Assembly (NCBI RefSeq): GCF_000981225.1 | Contig: NZ_LAJC01000071.1 | Span: forward strand, 1 to 32,619 | Direction: 5' to 3' | DNA: 32,619 nucleotides | From: Allosalinactinospora lopnorensis | Lineage (GTDB): Bacteria > Actinomycetota > Actinomycetes > Streptosporangiales > Streptosporangiaceae | Shown here: positions 7,404 through 16,800 of the stretch, piece after piece | Layout of the letters: every line of letters begins with the position of its first letter | Numbering within the stretch: the stretch's first letter is position 1 | Made by a program: the position numbers and the translations under genes | Notes under the pieces: model-generated | Database searches by the model: none | Told to the model about the DNA's origin: nothing | Seen by the model: only the letters and a program-made list of their open reading frames with translations

Positions 7404-7435
7404 CCCCGGGCGCGGCGCCGGGGCGCCGCCCGGGG
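7404..7435. terminator. Bidirectional hairpin between DUF1266 gene and pyk
   Basis: CCCCGGGCG-CGGCGCC pairs with GGCGCCGCCCGGGG with a two-base bulge and a very short loop. It lies between convergent genes and can serve both strands. No T tract is present. Confidence 0.6.
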
Positions 7436-7474
7436 TAGAACCTGTCCGCCCGGCGCGCGCCGCGCCGGGATGCC

Positions 7475-8904
7475 TCACGGTTTGAGCGCGATGGCGTCGC
7501 CGAGGCGGTGGACCCGCAGGGAGTTGGTGGAACCGGGTGTTCCGGGCGGGCTGCCGGCGACGATGACGATCTTGTCGCCCTTCTGGTAGACGCCCATCTC
7601 CAGGAGTTCGCTCTCGACCTGGCCGACCATTTCGTCGGTGTGGGCGACCCAGGGCACGCATTGCGAGTCGACGCCCCATGTCAGACTGAGCTGGGAGCGC
7701 GTGCTCGTCTGTGTGGTGAAGGCGATGAGCGGGATGGGTGAGCGGTAGCGTGCCAGCCGCCGCGCGGTCTCGCCGGACATGGTGAAGGCGACCAGGGCTT
7801 TGGCTCCGACGGTGGCGCCGACTTCGGCGGCGGCGCGAGCGATGGCGCCTCCGGTGGTCTCGGGGATTCGGTTGAGCATGTGCGAGGCGCGCAGCGATTC
7901 CTGTTCGGCCGCGGCGACGATGCGCGCCATGGTCCGCACCGTTTCGATGGGGTACTCGCCGACGCTGGTCTCCCCGGAGAGCATGACGGCGTCGGCGCGT
8001 CGAGGACGGCGTTGGCGACGTCGGAGGTCTCGGCGCGGGTGGGCCGGGGCGCGCTGATCATGGATTCCAGCATCTGGGTGGCGACGATGACCGGTTTGGC
8101 CTTGTCGCGGCAGCGTTCGATGGCGCGTTTCTGCACCATCGGGACGTTTTCCAGGGGGAGTTCGACGCCGAGGTCGCCGCGGGCGACCATGACGCCGTCG
8201 AAGACCTCGATGATGTCGTGGAGCCGTTCCACGGCCTGGGGTTTCTCGATCTTGGCGATGAGGGGGACGCTGACGCCCGCTTCGTCCATGATGCGGTGGG
8301 CTTCTTCGGCGTCGGAGGGGCTGCGCACGAAGGAGAGGGCCACCATGTCGACGCCCTGTTCAAGGGCCCAGCGGAGGTCGTTCTCGTCTTTTTCGGTGAG
8401 TGCCGGAACGCTGACGGCGACCCCGGGGAGGTTGAGCCCTTTGTGGTTGGAGACGGTACCGCCGATGATGACCCGGGTGTGGATGTCGGTGCTGGTGGTT
8501 TTGGTGCATTCCAGCACGACATTGCCGTCGTCGATGAGGACGCGGTCGCCGGGGCGGACGTCTCCGGGCAGGCCCTTGTAGGTCGTAGAGACCTTTTTAG
8601 CGTCGCCGGGGACGTCGTCGGTGGTGATGATGAACTCGTCTCGTGGGACGAGTTCGGTGGGGCCATCGGCGAAGGTGCCGAGGCGGATCTTCGGGCCCTG
8701 GAGGTCGGCGAGGATTCCGACGCTGCGGCCGCTCTCTTCGGAGGCGGCCCGCACCTTGGCATAGCTGGCGCGGTGGTCCTCGTGTGTCCCATGGCTGAGG
8801 TTGAGTCGCGCTACGTCCAGCCCGGCGTCCACGAGCGCGCGGATGCGGTCTGCGCTCGAGGTGGCCGGGCCGAGGGTCGCGACGATTTTCGCTCGACGTG
8901 TCAC
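7475..8904 (-). CDS. pyk: Pyruvate kinase (one-base frameshift)
   Basis: Pyruvate kinase converts phosphoenolpyruvate and ADP to pyruvate and ATP. Repaired length is 476 residues, normal for the family. Visible motifs: [29 protein letters not shown] (substrate-side Arg/Asn/Ser), the active-site Lys segment [50 protein letters not shown], then [12 protein letters not shown] and the C-terminal allosteric domain. The frame breaks near 7998: GACGCGCCGACG should read GACGGCGCCGACG, giving [13 protein letters not shown]. One G is missing and everything after it is intact, so I treat the gene as functional with a sequence error. The GTG at 8904 (MTRRAKIV) was chosen over the GTG at 8913, which would add a rare TTA codon and has no family support. 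It is monocistronic. Confidence 0.93.
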
Positions 8905-8975
8905 CCTTAACACTGTAGAGCGTTTTCGCCATGGAATGGTCTAAACCAGGTTGCGACTAGGCGTCCTCCGGGCCG

Positions 8976-9530
8976 CTACCTCGCGAATTCTTCGAGTACC
9001 GTGTTGTCGAAGGCGGGCAGGTCGTCGGGCTTGCGGCTGGTGATCAGGATGTTGGGGCCGTTCGTGTCGCGGACGACCTTCTCGTCGACCCAGTCGCCTC
9101 CGGCGTTGCGGATGTCGGTCTTGAGGCTCGGGTAGGACGTCAGGCGCCGTCCGCGCACGGAGTCGGCTTCGACCAGGGTCCAGGGTGCGTGGCAGATCGC
9201 GGCGACGGGTTTGCCGGAGTCGAAGAACTCCTTCACGAACGCCACGGCCCGCTCGTTGGTGCGGAGGAGGTCGGGGTTGGCGACCCCTCCGGGTAGCACG
9301 AGCGCACTGAAGTCGGCGGCGCTGACCTGGTCGACGGTGGCGTCGACGGGGAAGGTGTCGCCCTTGTCCAGGTGGTTGAAGCCCTGGATGTCGCCGCTGG
9401 ACGTGGAGATGAGCTGGGGCGTGCCGCCGGCCTTCTCGACTGCCGCCCACGGGTCGGTGAGCTCGATCTGCTCGGTGCCTTCGGGGGCGGCGAGGAAGGC
9501 GATGGAACGGCCGTTCAGGTTGGCGGCCAT
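8976..9530 (-). CDS. DJ-1/PfpI-family glutamine amidotransferase-like protein
   Basis: This 184-residue single-domain protein belongs to the DJ-1/PfpI superfamily. The nucleophile elbow is AAICHAPWTLVEA with Cys113-His114, and the supporting acidic residue is Glu20 in APEGTEQIEL. LVLPGGVANPDLLR is the usual glycine loop. Members act as proteases, deglycase-like or stress proteins; the exact activity here cannot be assigned. The ATG at 9530 follows a GAAGGAGA ribosome site. It ends shortly before pyk on the same strand (gap about 70 bases) and diverges from the isomerase gene at 9688. Confidence 0.88.
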   Translation of the reverse strand: MAANLNGRSIAFLAAPEGTEQIELTDPWAAVEKAGGTPQLISTSSGDIQGFNHLDKGDTFPVDATVDQVSAADFSALVLPGGVANPDLLRTNERAVAFVKEFFDSGKPVAAICHAPWTLVEADSVRGRRLTSYPSLKTDIRNAGGDWVDEKVVRDTNGPNILITSRKPDDLPAFDNTVLEEFAR

Positions 9531-9674
9531 GGGAATCACGTTCTCCTTCGTCGGTCGTGTCGTGGAGCCGGGCCTGTCCGGCCCCGGGGAGCCCGCTGCC
9601 CAGGGTGGAGCCTCCTTACGCATGGTTGTCGGCATCGCCGGTGGGGGTCTTCCCGCGGCCGCCGAGGCTGGATC

Positions 9675-9680
9675 TAGACT
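9675..9680 (+). promoter_or_regulatory. -10 element for a leaderless isomerase-like transcript
   Basis: TAGACT is followed by 7 bases and then the ATG at 9688, the spacing expected when transcription begins on the start codon itself. There is no ribosome site ahead of the ATG, which supports leaderless translation. The -35 is not clear. Confidence 0.45.
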
Positions 9681-9687
9681 GCCGCCG

Positions 9688-10428
9688 ATGATGCGTATGG
9701 AGGCCGTCGCGGCGCTGGGCGCGGAGGTCGGGGCGCTGACGAGCGTTCTGCTCGGGTTGTCGGAGGCGGAGGCGCAGCGGGAGACGCGGTGCCCGCCGTG
9801 GGATGTGGCCGCGCTCGCCGCGCACACGGTGCGGGCCTTGCACCAGGTGGAGGTCGCGCTGGACGGCCCTGAGCCGGAGCGGGCGGAGGTGTCGGCGGCG
9901 GGGTACTACTCGCCCGACGTCCGGTTCCTGCCTGAGGTCGATGAGGCGCGGGTGCGCGGTGTCCTGGAGGCGGCGTCGCGCCGCGCGGATGCGGGTGAGG
10001 CGGGGCGCGAGTGCGAGCGGGCGTGGCGGGGCCTGGGGCCGCGCTTGGCGGCGGAGTTGGTGCGGCGCGTGGTGCGGACGCGGCACGGGGACGCGATGCT
10101 GCTGAGGGACTACTTGGTGACGCGGGTCGTGGAGTTGGCGTTGCACGGCCTGGACCTGGCCGATGCGCTGGAGAGGAAGCCGTGGACGACGCCTGAGGGG
10201 CTGGCGGTGGTCGAGCGCCTGCTGTTCGGCGACGCCGACCAGGACGCGCTGGCGCGGATCGGGGTTTCGGGCCTGGAAGCGGTGCGGGCGGTAACGGGGC
10301 GGGCGGGCCCGGGCGGCCCGGACGGGGACGCGCTGCGGAGCGCGGGGGGCGCGGTTCCTGGCACTGGGGTGAGGCCGGGCGGGGATGGCGCGGCGGGGTG
10401 GCACGTCATAGTGGGACGCGCCCCTTGA
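9688..10428 (+). CDS. Maleylpyruvate isomerase-family (mycothiol-dependent, DinB-like) protein
   Basis: The 246-residue product matches the mycothiol-dependent maleylpyruvate isomerase N-terminal (DinB-like four-helix) fold: CPPWDVAALAAHTVRALHQ with the first metal His, a central Arg-rich helix, and VVELALHGLDLADAL with the second metal His. These proteins use mycothiol or other actinomycete thiols; the substrate is not predictable. Three in-frame ATGs (9688, 9691, 9697) begin the gene; 9688 fits a leaderless promoter. The C-terminal 50 residues are Gly/Pro-rich and low in complexity. A 70-residue protein follows after 19 bases and is probably co-transcribed. Confidence 0.75.
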   Translation: MMRMEAVAALGAEVGALTSVLLGLSEAEAQRETRCPPWDVAALAAHTVRALHQVEVALDGPEPERAEVSAAGYYSPDVRFLPEVDEARVRGVLEAASRRADAGEAGRECERAWRGLGPRLAAELVRRVVRTRHGDAMLLRDYLVTRVVELALHGLDLADALERKPWTTPEGLAVVERLLFGDADQDALARIGVSGLEAVRAVTGRAGPGGPDGDALRSAGGAVPGTGVRPGGDGAAGWHVIVGRAP

Positions 10429-10447
10429 GCGGGAGGACGGTGACGCG

Positions 10448-10660
10448 GTGACCGAGCGGGTGGTCCACCTGAGCGTGGACGGGCAGGAGTTCTCTGTCCG
10501 GGCGCGGCCGGGCGAACCCGGCGTGTACGACTTCGACTGGGACAACGGTCCGAGCGGCTACGGGTTCACCAGCGCGACCTCGAACCGCTCGCCGATGGAT
10601 CGCGAAGCTCTCGAAGCCGCCGCCAGGAGCTTCCTGAACGGGGACGACCCCGGCGAGTAG
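10448..10660 (+). CDS. Small conserved actinobacterial protein of unknown function
   Basis: This 70-residue acidic protein starts with beta-strand-like VVHLSVDGQEFSVRAR, has a central aromatic stretch YDFDWDNGPSGYGF and ends in an alpha helix (MDREALEAAARSFLNG). GTG at 10448 is preceded by GGGAGGA at good spacing. Base composition and codon use are normal. It follows the isomerase-like gene by 19 bases and ends 25 bases before a convergent gene. I recognise the layout as a common small hypothetical of actinomycetes but know no function. Confidence 0.7.
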   Translation: MTERVVHLSVDGQEFSVRARPGEPGVYDFDWDNGPSGYGFTSATSNRSPMDREALEAAARSFLNGDDPGE

Positions 10661-10685
10661 CCGGCGGCCGTTGCGAAACGCCCTC

Positions 10686-11540
10686 TCAGAAGGGGTATGC
10701 CGGGTGCGCGGTGTAGCCGCTCAGGCGGTTGTAGGCGCGCAGGACGAGAAGGTTGCGCAGGGTGACGATACCGCGCCATTCGGGGATGGAGCTCTCGGTC
10801 CAGCTCTCCCAGGGTGCGGGCCAGCCGCCGTCGTCCTCTTGGGCCTCCTGGAGGGCGTCGAGGTGTTTCTCGATGTCGGCCTCGGTGAAGAGGCTCCGGG
10901 CGATGTGGTCGGGATGCGGCGCGATGTCCAGGGGTTTGTGCACGTGCCCGGTGGCGTGCGGGTCGGTTTCGATGGCGGCGAGGATCATGGGGGCGATCCG
11001 GTCGAACTCGGCCCGGGCCCGGGGGCGGTTCGGCGCGTACTGCAGGAAGGTGCAGACCGCGATCGCCTCGTAGGGGTCGGTCCAGTGCAGTGCTCTCAGC
11101 CGGGTCCAGCAGAACGCGGTCGCCCGGTCCCGCCAGGGGTGGCTGATGTGGTGTTTGTGCAGCAGGCCGGTGATCGCGGCGGTGGGGCGCAGCGCGCTGC
11201 TGAAGTCCGTGCGTTCGCGCCACCATGGTGCGGCTTCGGTGTGGCGGACCGTCGGCAGGACGCAGGGCACGCCGCCGTCGCTGTCGGTGACCCTGGTCAG
11301 GTATCTGCAGGTGCTGCTGACGATCGGCTTCGGGATGGTTCCGAGCTCGTCGAGGTAGCGCAGCGCGGTCTCGACGGCGACCGGCTGGCTGCCGTGCCCC
11401 CGGATATCGGGGGCGAGCCCGTTCCCGTAACCGCCGTCGATGTTGCGGTAGGCGTCGAGGACGGAGTAGATGGGCTGGGCCGGCCCGCTCTGGAAGTGGT
11501 AGGCGAACCGGTGGCGGTCGATCAGCCGCGCGTTCCGCAT
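10686..11540 (-). CDS. Prenyltransferase/squalene-cyclase-like alpha-toroid protein (5' end uncertain)
   Basis: The product has repeated helical segments with the prenyltransferase/terpenoid-cyclase toroid signature: VLDAYRNIDGGYGNGLAPD near the N-terminus, LTRVTDSDGGVPCVLP in the middle and AQEDDGGWPAPWESWTES near the C-terminus. No DxDD-type cyclase motif was seen, so it may bind lipids rather than cyclise them. ATG at 11540 (285 codons) is the only safe in-frame ATG, but homologous sequence continues upstream (EPEALRAAEHFI). An ATG at 11587 in another frame, exactly 6 bases behind a TACCGT -10 (11594-11599), gives MTTVSREALRAAEHF if one G is restored in AGCCGGAAG. I think that is the true start, with another one-base sequence error. 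Confidence 0.65.
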   Translation of the reverse strand: MRNARLIDRHRFAYHFQSGPAQPIYSVLDAYRNIDGGYGNGLAPDIRGHGSQPVAVETALRYLDELGTIPKPIVSSTCRYLTRVTDSDGGVPCVLPTVRHTEAAPWWRERTDFSSALRPTAAITGLLHKHHISHPWRDRATAFCWTRLRALHWTDPYEAIAVCTFLQYAPNRPRARAEFDRIAPMILAAIETDPHATGHVHKPLDIAPHPDHIARSLFTEADIEKHLDALQEAQEDDGGWPAPWESWTESSIPEWRGIVTLRNLLVLRAYNRLSGYTAHPAYPF

Positions 11541-11718
11541 GATGAAATGCTCCGCCGCGCGGAGCGCTTCCGGCTCACCGTGGTCATGGGACGACGGTAC
11601 GCCCGGACCGTGGTATTGGAGAATGCCTCGGTCTGGCCGTATACCTGCATTTTGCGCGGGCATAAGCGGCATAGGCGGTCGAATCGCCGCAAACCGCGCC
11701 GGGGTGTCTCCTGCGGTC

Positions 11719-12120
11719 TCAGCGCTGGGGGTCCGGCGCTGTTTCGCTTCCCCGCGCCCCGCCGGCCCTGTGCCGCAGGAGCAGCGCGAGCCCGAGCCAG
11801 GAGGCTGCCACGACCACCGCGGTGCTGAGCTGGATCGTGACCAGGTGCTGCTCGGGGTAGACCACGCCGGTGAGGTAGGCGTCCATGAAGCTGGTGCCGG
11901 GTATTCCGGCCTGTCCGGCCTGGACGCGGGCCCAGTTCTCCACGTGGGTGAGCGGGCACGGCCAGCCGACGAGGGTGATGCCCAGTGCGTACACGGCGCA
12001 TCCGAGGTGTGGCCAGAACGCTCTCGGCCACCGCCATGCGAGGAATCCGCCGGCGGCCACGTACACCAGGAAGGCGAAGTGCACCAGCATCGTCGCTTCG
12101 CCGAGGAGCCGGTAGCCCAT
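11719..12120 (-). CDS. DUF2784 membrane protein
   Basis: This 133-residue protein has four hydrophobic segments and the DUF2784 pattern: LVHFAFLVYVAAGGFLAWRW near the start, the central VGWPCPLTHVENWAR (Cys-Pro-Leu-Thr followed by an acidic helix) and TSFMDAYLTGVVYPE before the last helices. It is an inner-membrane protein of unknown function. ATG at 12120 appears leaderless: TAACGT lies 6 bases upstream and there is no ribosome site. It is separated from gltD by a repeat-rich region. Confidence 0.85.
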   Translation of the reverse strand: MGYRLLGEATMLVHFAFLVYVAAGGFLAWRWPRAFWPHLGCAVYALGITLVGWPCPLTHVENWARVQAGQAGIPGTSFMDAYLTGVVYPEQHLVTIQLSTAVVVAASWLGLALLLRHRAGGARGSETAPDPQR

Positions 12121-12126
12121 GGCTCA

Positions 12127-12155
12127 ACGTTAAACTGCGGCTTTTATCAGGAAAA
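12127..12155 (-). promoter_or_regulatory. Promoter of the DUF2784 gene (leaderless)
   Basis: On the minus strand TTTTCC (12150-12155), a 17-base spacer and TAACGT (12127-12132) are followed by 6 bases and the ATG. Spacing is ideal; the -35 is a weak match. Confidence 0.45.
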
Positions 12156-12219
12156 GATCCTCTTTACCCATTGTGACCGCCTCGTGTCCGGACTCGGGCG
12201 GATCACTCCTCGCGCGGAG

Positions 12220-12267
12220 GCGGTGGTTCCGAAGACCCCGGTAGCACGGGGTCTTCGGAACCACCGC
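12220..12267. repeat. 20-bp perfect inverted repeat downstream of gltD
   Basis: The arms at 12220-12239 and 12248-12267 are perfect reverse complements with an 8-base loop (GGTAGCAC). It lies between the gltD end and the DUF2784 promoter and would form a very stable RNA hairpin. No T tract follows on either strand. It probably ends the gltBD transcript or protects its 3' end. Confidence 0.85.
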
Positions 12268-12277
12268 TCGCGGACCG

Positions 12278-12379
12278 ACCGCGCCGCGTAGCGGCGACCG
12301 CTGAGGGCGGCGGTGGGTGACGGGCCAACCAACCGCGCCGCGTAGCGGCGACCGCTGAGGGCGGCGGTGGGTGACGGGC
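12278..12379. repeat. Tandem 48-bp direct repeat (two identical copies)
   Basis: Copies at 12278-12325 and 12332-12379 are identical, separated by CAACCA (period 54). Each contains a 6-bp stem CGCCGC/GCGGCG with a GTA triloop plus a weaker second stem. The array begins 3 bases past the gltD stop codon. Two copies with a 6-base spacer do not make a CRISPR array. Confidence 0.9.
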
Positions 12380-12382
12380 GGG

Positions 12383-13839
12383 CTAGACCAACGGCCGCTC
12401 CGAGGGCGGGATGCCCTCGGGCAGGGTGGTCGGTTGCTGGGTGAGGTAGCGGTCGATACCGGCCGCGGCGGAGCGGCCTTCGGCGATCGCCCAGACGATC
12501 AGTGACTGGCCGCGGCCCATGTCGCCGGCGCAGAACACGCCGTCGACGGTGGTGGCGTAGTCGTCGTCGCGGACGACGTTGCCGCGCCCGTCTAGGTCGG
12601 CGCCGAGCTGTTCGATCATGCCCTCCTTCTGCGGGCCGACGAAGCCCATGGCGAGCGTGACGAGCCCGGCGGGGATCTCCCGTTCGGCGCCCTCGACGGG
12701 TTCGAGCCCCTTGTCGGTGCGTTTGACGTCGACGAGCTTGAGCGCGCGCACCCGGCCGTGTTCGTCTCCGAGGAACTCCAGCGTGTTCACCGAGTACAGC
12801 CGCTTGCCGCCTTCCTCGTGGGCGCTGGAGACCTTGTACACCATGGGGTAGGTGGGCCAGGGCTGGTTCTCCGGCCGCTCCTTGGGCGGCTTCGGCATGA
12901 TCTCCAGCTGGGTCACCGAGGCCGCGCCCTGGCGGTGAGCGGTGCCGATGCAGTCGGCGCCGGTGTCGCCGCCGCCGATGACGACGACGTCCTTTCCTTC
13001 GGCGGAGATGGCCGGGGTGTCGTAGTCGCCTTCCTGGACCCGGTTGGCCAGCGGCAGGTACTCCATGGCCTGGTGGATGCCGTCGAGATCGCGGCCGGGA
13101 GCGGGAAGCTCGCGCCAGGCGGCGGCGCCGCCGGCGAGCAGCACGGCGTCGTGGTCGGCGCGCAGCTGCTCGACGGTGATGTCCACGCCGATGTCGACAC
13201 CGGTCCGGAACTTCGTGCCTTCGGCGCTCATCTGGTCGAGGCGGCGCTCGATGTGCCGCTTCTCCATCTTGAACTCGGGGATGCCGTAGCGCAGCAGTCC
13301 GCCGATGCGGTCGGCGCGTTCGTAGACGGTGACGTCGTGGCCGACCCGGGTGAGTTGCTGGGCGGCGGCCAGGCCGGCGGGGCCGGAGCCCACGACGGCC
13401 ACCTTCTTGCCGGTGCGCACTTCGGGGGATGCGGGCGGACCCAGCCCTCGTCCCATGCGCGGTCGATGATGGAGACCTCGACGTTCTTGATGGTCACGGC
13501 CGGCTGGTTGATGCCGAGCACGCACGCGGCCTCGCACGGGGCGGGGCAGAGCCGTCCGGTGAACTCGGGGAAGTTGTTGGTGGCGTGCAGGCGTTCGATG
13601 GCCTCGGCCCAGTCGTTCCGGTAGACGAGGTCGTTCCACTCGGGGATGAGGTTGCCCAGCGGGCAGCCGTTGTGGCAGAACGGGATGCCGCAGTCCATGC
13701 AGCGCGACGCCTGCTCGGCGACCTTGCCGCTGTCGAACTCCTGCTGGACCTCTTTCCAGTCCTGGATGCGGACGTCGACGGGGCGGTTGGCGGGCAGTTC
13801 CCGCTCGGTGATTTTGAGGAACCCTTTCGGGTCGGCCAT
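12383..13839 (-). CDS. gltD: Glutamate synthase small subunit GltD (one-base frameshift)
   Basis: GltD passes electrons from NADPH through FAD and Fe-S clusters to GltB in glutamate synthesis. Repaired length is 485 residues, normal for the family. Seen: N-terminal Cys clusters [17 protein letters not shown] and [19 protein letters not shown]-binding [22 protein letters not shown]-binding [19 protein letters not shown] and the C-terminal [19 protein letters not shown]. The frame changes near 13424: CATCCCCCGAAGTG needs one more C or G to give [15 protein letters not shown]. Both halves are complete and well conserved, so an error in the C/G run is the simplest reading. ATG at 13839 follows AAGGAGGGAG. 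It lies 35 bases behind gltB in the same operon. Confidence 0.94.
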
Positions 13840-13874
13840 GGTGGTCTCTCCCTCCTTTCTCGCTGAGGCCGGCT

Positions 13875-16800
13875 CTAGGACTGGGCCGAGGCCATGATGG
13901 CCTCGCTGACGTCGCGTCCTTCGCGTTCTGCCTCCGCCTGGGCGGCCAGGACCCGTTTGAAGTCGCGCGGCATGACCTTGCCGAACCGCTCCACTGAGAC
14001 GTCGAAGTCGGTGAGGAGCCGCTGGGCGACGGTCGAGCCGGTCTCGGCGTGGTGCCGGCGCAGCGCGTCCTCCAGGAAGGCGCGGTCGGTGTCGTCGAGC
14101 GGGTCGAGGTCCACCATTTCCTGGTTGACCCGTTCGGGGTCGAGGTCCAGTACGTAGGCGATGCCTCCGGACATGCCGGCGGCGAAGTTGCGGCCGATAC
14201 GGCCGAGGATGACGGCGCGCCCGCCGGTCATGTACTCGCAGCCGTGGTCGCCGACGCCTTCCACGACGGCCAGCGCGCCGGAGTTGCGGACGCAGAACCG
14301 TTCGCCGACGACGCCCCGCAGGAACAGCTCGCCCGAGGTCGCGCCGTAGGCGATGACGTTGCCGGCGATGATGTGCTCCTCGGGGACGTAGGCGACGCTC
14401 TCGGGCGGGCGGACGGTGATCCGGCCGCCGGAGAGGCCCTTGCCGACGTAGTCGTTGGCGTCGCCGGTGAGGCGCAGGGTGATGCCGTTGGGCACGAAGG
14501 CGCCGAAGGACTGCCCGGCCGAGCCGGTGAAGGAGATGTCGATGGTGTCGTCGGGCAGGCCTTCGGCGCCGTAGCGCTTGGTGACCTCGTGCCCGAGCAT
14601 GGTCCCGACCGTGCGGTTGACGTTGCGCACGGGCAGATCCAATTTGAGCGGCTCCCTGTAGTCCAGCGCCCCTTCGCTGAGCTGGATGAGCGTGTTGTCC
14701 AGCGCCTTCTCCAGGCCGTGGTCCTGGCTGCGGACCTGGTGGCGGTGGTCGTCGGTCCAGGTGGGCACCTGCTCCAGGACCGGGCTGAGGTTCAGCCCGG
14801 AAGCCTTCCAGTGGTCGATGGCCTTGGTGGTGTCGAGCAGTTCCACGGCGCCGATCGCCTCTTCGAGGCTGCGGAAGCCGAGCGCGGCCAGGTGCTCGCG
14901 GACCTCCTGGGCGATGAACTCGAAGAAGTTCACCACGTGCTCGGCCTTGCCGTCGTAGCGGCTGCGCAGCTCGGGGTTCTGCGTGGCCACACCGACGGGG
15001 CAGGTGTCGAGGTGGCAGACCCGCATCATGATGCAGCCGGAGACCACCAGCGGCGCGGTGGCGAACCCGTACTCCTCGGCGCCCAGCAGCGCGGCGACGA
15101 TGACGTCGCGGCCGGTCTTCATCTGGCCGTCGGTCTGCACGACGATGCGGTCGCGCAGCCCGTTGCGCAGCAGCGTCTGCTGGGTCTCGGCCAGGCCGAG
15201 CTCCCACGGGGTTCCGGCGTGCTTGATCGAGGTCAGCGGCGAGGCGCCGGTACCGCCGTCGTGGCCGGATATGAGCACGACGTCGGCGTGGGCCTTGGAT
15301 ACGCCGGCGGCGACGGTGCCGACGCCGGCCTCGGAGACCAGCTTGACGTGGATCCGCGCCCGCGGGTTGGCGTTCTTCAGGTCGTGGATCAGCTGGGCGA
15401 GGTCCTCGATGGAGTAGATGTCGTGGTGCGGCGGCGGTGAGATGAGGGCGACACCGGGCGTGGAGTGCCGGGTGGAGGCGATCCACGGGTAGACCTTGTG
15501 GCCGGGCAGCTGGCCGCCCTCGCCGGGCTTGGCGCCCTGGGCCATCTTGATCTGGATGTCGTCGGCGTTGGTCAGGTACTCCGAGGTCACGCCGAAGCGG
15601 CCGGAGGCCACCTGCTTGATGGCGCTGCGCCGCAGGTCCCCGTTCTCGTCGGGGAGGTAGCGGTCCGCGTCCTCGCCGCCCTCGCCGGTGTTGGACCTGC
15701 CGCCGAGCCTGTTCATGGCGATGGCGAGGGTCTCGTGCGCCTCCTGCGAGATGGAGCCGTAGGAAATAGCGCCGGTGGAGAAGCGCTTGACGATCTCCGA
15801 GACCGGTTCGACCTCCTCGACCGGGACGGGTTCGCGCGCGCCCTCCTTGAGCCGGAACAGCCCGCGCAGCGTCATGAGGCTCCCGGCCTGCTCGTCGATC
15901 TTGGAGGTGTACTCTTTGAAGATGTCGTAGCGGCGGCTGCGCGAGGCGTGCTGCAGCTTGAACACGGTCTCCGGGTTGAACAGGTGCGGCTCGCCCTCGC
16001 GTCGCCACTGGTACTCGCCGCCCACCTGGAGCCGGCGGTGGCCGGCCGGGTTGGCGGCGAACGCGGCGGCGTGCCGCGTCCTGACCTCTTCGGCCAGCAC
16101 GTCGAAGCCGACACCGCCCAGGGAGGACGTGGTGCCGGTGAAGCACCGGTCGATGACCTCGGGGCCCAGGCCGAGCGCCTCGAAGATCTGGCGCCGGCGT
16201 AGGAGCTCACCGTCGACACGCCCATCTTGGACATGATCTTCAGGACGCCCTTGCCGTAGGCCTTGATGGTGTTGCGCACGGCCGTCTCGGCGTCGGTTCC
16301 CTCGATGACGCCGCGCTGGACCAGGTCGCGCACGGTGCTCAGGGAGACGTAGGGGTTGACGGCGGAGGCGCCGTAGCCGAGCAGCAGCGCGACGTGGTGG
16401 CATTCGCGCACGTCCCCGGCCTCGACCACGAGACCGACCTCGGTCCGGGTCTTCTCCCGCACCAGGTGGTGGTGGACGGCGCCGGTGAGCAGCAGGGACG
16501 GGATGGGGGCCCGTTCGGCGCCCGCGCTCGCGGCGGGCCGGTCGCTGAGCACGATGATGTGCGCGCCGTCGGCTATGGCCGCCGAGACCTCGGCGCAGAT
16601 CTCGTCCAGGCGCTGCGAGAGCGCGGCGCCGCCGCCGGCGGCCGGGTAGGTCCCCTCGGCGACGAACACCCGGAATGCGGGGGTGCCGCCGGGGCCGCCC
16701 GCAGCGACGATCGCGGCCAGTCCCGCCTCGTCGATCACGGGGGTGGGCAGCACGATGCGGCGGCAGTCCTCGGGGTCGGGGGAGAGCACGTTCTCCTCCG

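Noticed and set aside
8905-8913. Earlier GTG start for pyk that would add a TTA codon (bldA-type control)
   Set aside because: Pyruvate kinases begin at RRAKIV with one or two residues before it; GTG 8904 fits and leaves no TTA.
12278-12379. Possible CRISPR array
   Set aside because: Only two copies of 48 bp with a 6-base spacer and no cas genes; it is a simple tandem duplication.
13228-16146. A 972-residue minus-strand frame spanning gltB and gltD
   Set aside because: Only its last part (GltD N-terminal half) is real; the rest is the wrong frame of gltB.
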